The notes under the pieces are model-generated. The model was not told the DNA's origin. It worked only from the letters and a program-made list of their open reading frames with translations, and made no database searches. The translations under genes and the position numbers were made by a program. From contig OX123209.2 of assembly GCA_944739405.2 (NCBI GenBank), positions 9,927,217 to 9,991,216 of the forward strand: a stretch of 64,000 nt of DNA, written 5' to 3'. The stretch's first letter is position 1. Every line of letters starts with the position of its first letter. The DNA is from Euclidia mi. Taxonomy: Eukaryota; Arthropoda; Insecta; Lepidoptera; Erebidae. Shown one piece after another: positions 62,910 through 64,000 of this stretch.

Positions 62910-63500
62910 AATAGTACATCTTGTCATGGATCAGGAGCAAAGGACAGAAATAGTGAAAGTGTATTTTAGGTAGGTAGGTACACACAATAATAGATATATT
63001 TCATTTCACGTTTTTATTTAAAAATCAAGTCAGCACTTACATAATGACTATTATAGTTAGTAGTTTTTTTGAAAAGTTTCCGGGTAAATGACACGATGTA
63101 GGGTTCCATAATTACTAATTACCCTTACCCAGTGCCTTAGGAGTACCTAAACACAAGTACAAAAAAAATGTACCTGAACATAATGTATAATGAAATAAAA
63201 GAGGTACCTATCCTGCTGGCTAAGATTATTTTCTTTCTAACTAAATTATACAGTGTTTATCACAAGGGTAAAATAATACTTTCACAACATAATTATGAGG
63301 TCCGTGCTTTATAGGTGAAAAACATTTATTTACTTATACTGTAGGGTCACACATTTAATTGTAATTTTGTACGAGTGTACCTATGAGCTTAGCGTAAACA
63401 AGCATGCATGTGTGTTCAGGCGGCTACGTATGTGTATATCTACAGTGCAACGCATGCACAGATGCATGTGTGTGTAACTGTAGAGGCGGCTGCGCCAACC
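62910..63500. other. Spacer
   Basis: No gene. Repeated GCATGCATGTGTGT and GCATGCACAGATGCATG near 63400-63475. Confidence 0.3.
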
Positions 63501-63639
63501 GTTTAAGTATCGTTTAACCCTTAATTTCGGCGTCGGGACGTGACGACCCCACCGCCCACTGGGAGAGTTAATCTGACGAGTAGATACTCGTCATAGTATC
63601 TCCCCCAGCGCAAGCAGTCAACCGAAATATGGCGGTCAA

Positions 63640-64000
63640 ACCATCCGAACCTGGCGGAAGAAAATCCCAAGATGCTAGATGGGCAGCAGCGTCCAGCACT
63701 AAAGACTTCCGCCACTGCGATCGCCAATACGCCTGCCAAGCGTGACGATTATGGCAAATCCCCCCATATGAACCACACCTATAAAAACCGGCCCCTAGTC
63801 CCCGGCGGCCCCGCTAGTCCTGGTTATGGTAGCGGCCATGGTAACGGCGGGGCAAGGGGTGCGAAGAATCTCCGGAAGAGATCGGGCTACCACCACCAAC
63901 GACAATTGGCCCTGGCAACACTGAACACACGCACACTGCGGACCGACGAGAAGATTGTCGAGCTGGAAGAAGAATTGAGCAAGTTGCGATGGGATATCAT
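63640..64000 (+). CDS. RTE retrotransposon 5' end (endonuclease start), runs off window
   Basis: The frame near 63860 reads KNLRKRSGYHHQRQLALATL followed by NTRTLRTDEKIVELEEELS and KLRWDI. This is the start of the apurinic-like endonuclease domain of insect RTE endonuclease/RT ORFs; the Asn of the LxTLNTRTL block is an active-site position. It is preceded by a GC-rich 5' region (63500-63850). Completeness cannot be judged because the window ends. Confidence 0.75.

Overview
The window reads as a eukaryotic, AT-rich insect genome, most likely a moth or butterfly (inference). Repeat signatures I associate with Lepidoptera support this: tRNA-derived SINEs, Helitron-like short repeats, CsRn1-type Gypsy, BEL/Pao, mariner, piggyBac, FLYWCH-Mutator and THAP/YqaJ elements. 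There are no bacterial operons and no CRISPR array. I recognise no ordinary host gene. Nearly all coding traces belong to transposable elements, mostly broken and stacked inside each other. Small spliced exons were read by eye, so exon limits are approximate.

Layout. 1-1632 is a non-coding element with ~310-bp terminal inverted repeats. 2380-18390 is one non-LTR reverse transcriptase gene split exactly by a ~14-kb Harbinger element (2798-16867, 3-bp TTT target duplication). That Harbinger carries a Myb/SANT-like gene (+) and a DDE transposase (-), and was itself invaded by a Tc1 element (4899-6444), SINEs, a young CsRn1-type Gypsy (7291-12888, 4-bp GTTT duplication), Helitron-like repeats and a mariner (14552-15843). 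18391-19905 holds a dead Helitron replicase (-).

19922-37474 may be one large piggyBac shell, since its two ends are alike. Inside it lie a degraded SWIM/YqaJ nuclease gene (+) converging on a THAP-DDE transposase (-), which together look like an ISL2EU-type transposon; a CR1/Jockey-like retroelement; a FLYWCH Mutator-like element (about 31310-35580) holding an intact mariner (32390-33683); and an RTE fragment.

38348-40769 is a second FLYWCH Mutator-like element with dimeric inverted repeats. 41284-44340 holds a SINE, a hAT-type MITE with an 8-bp duplication, a zinc-knuckle ORF and a copia remnant. 45758-50538 is a young but internally deleted BEL/Pao element (5-bp ATGTA duplication).

50999-60140 is a second Harbinger (transposase + and a MADF/BESS-like partner -), broken by a Jockey/CR1-like retroelement. 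That retroelement is broken by a TTAA-flanked element holding at least three concentric inverted repeats; a small piggyBac with an unexplained ORF sits nearby. 60288-64000 has a SINE, a Tc1-like transposase fragment, a ~20-bp minisatellite, an unknown ORF and the 5' end of an RTE retrotransposon that leaves the window.

The elements most likely to be recently active are the intact mariner at 32390-33683, the Gypsy at 7291-12888 and the BEL/Pao at 45758-50538 (LTRs about 1-2% different by eye).
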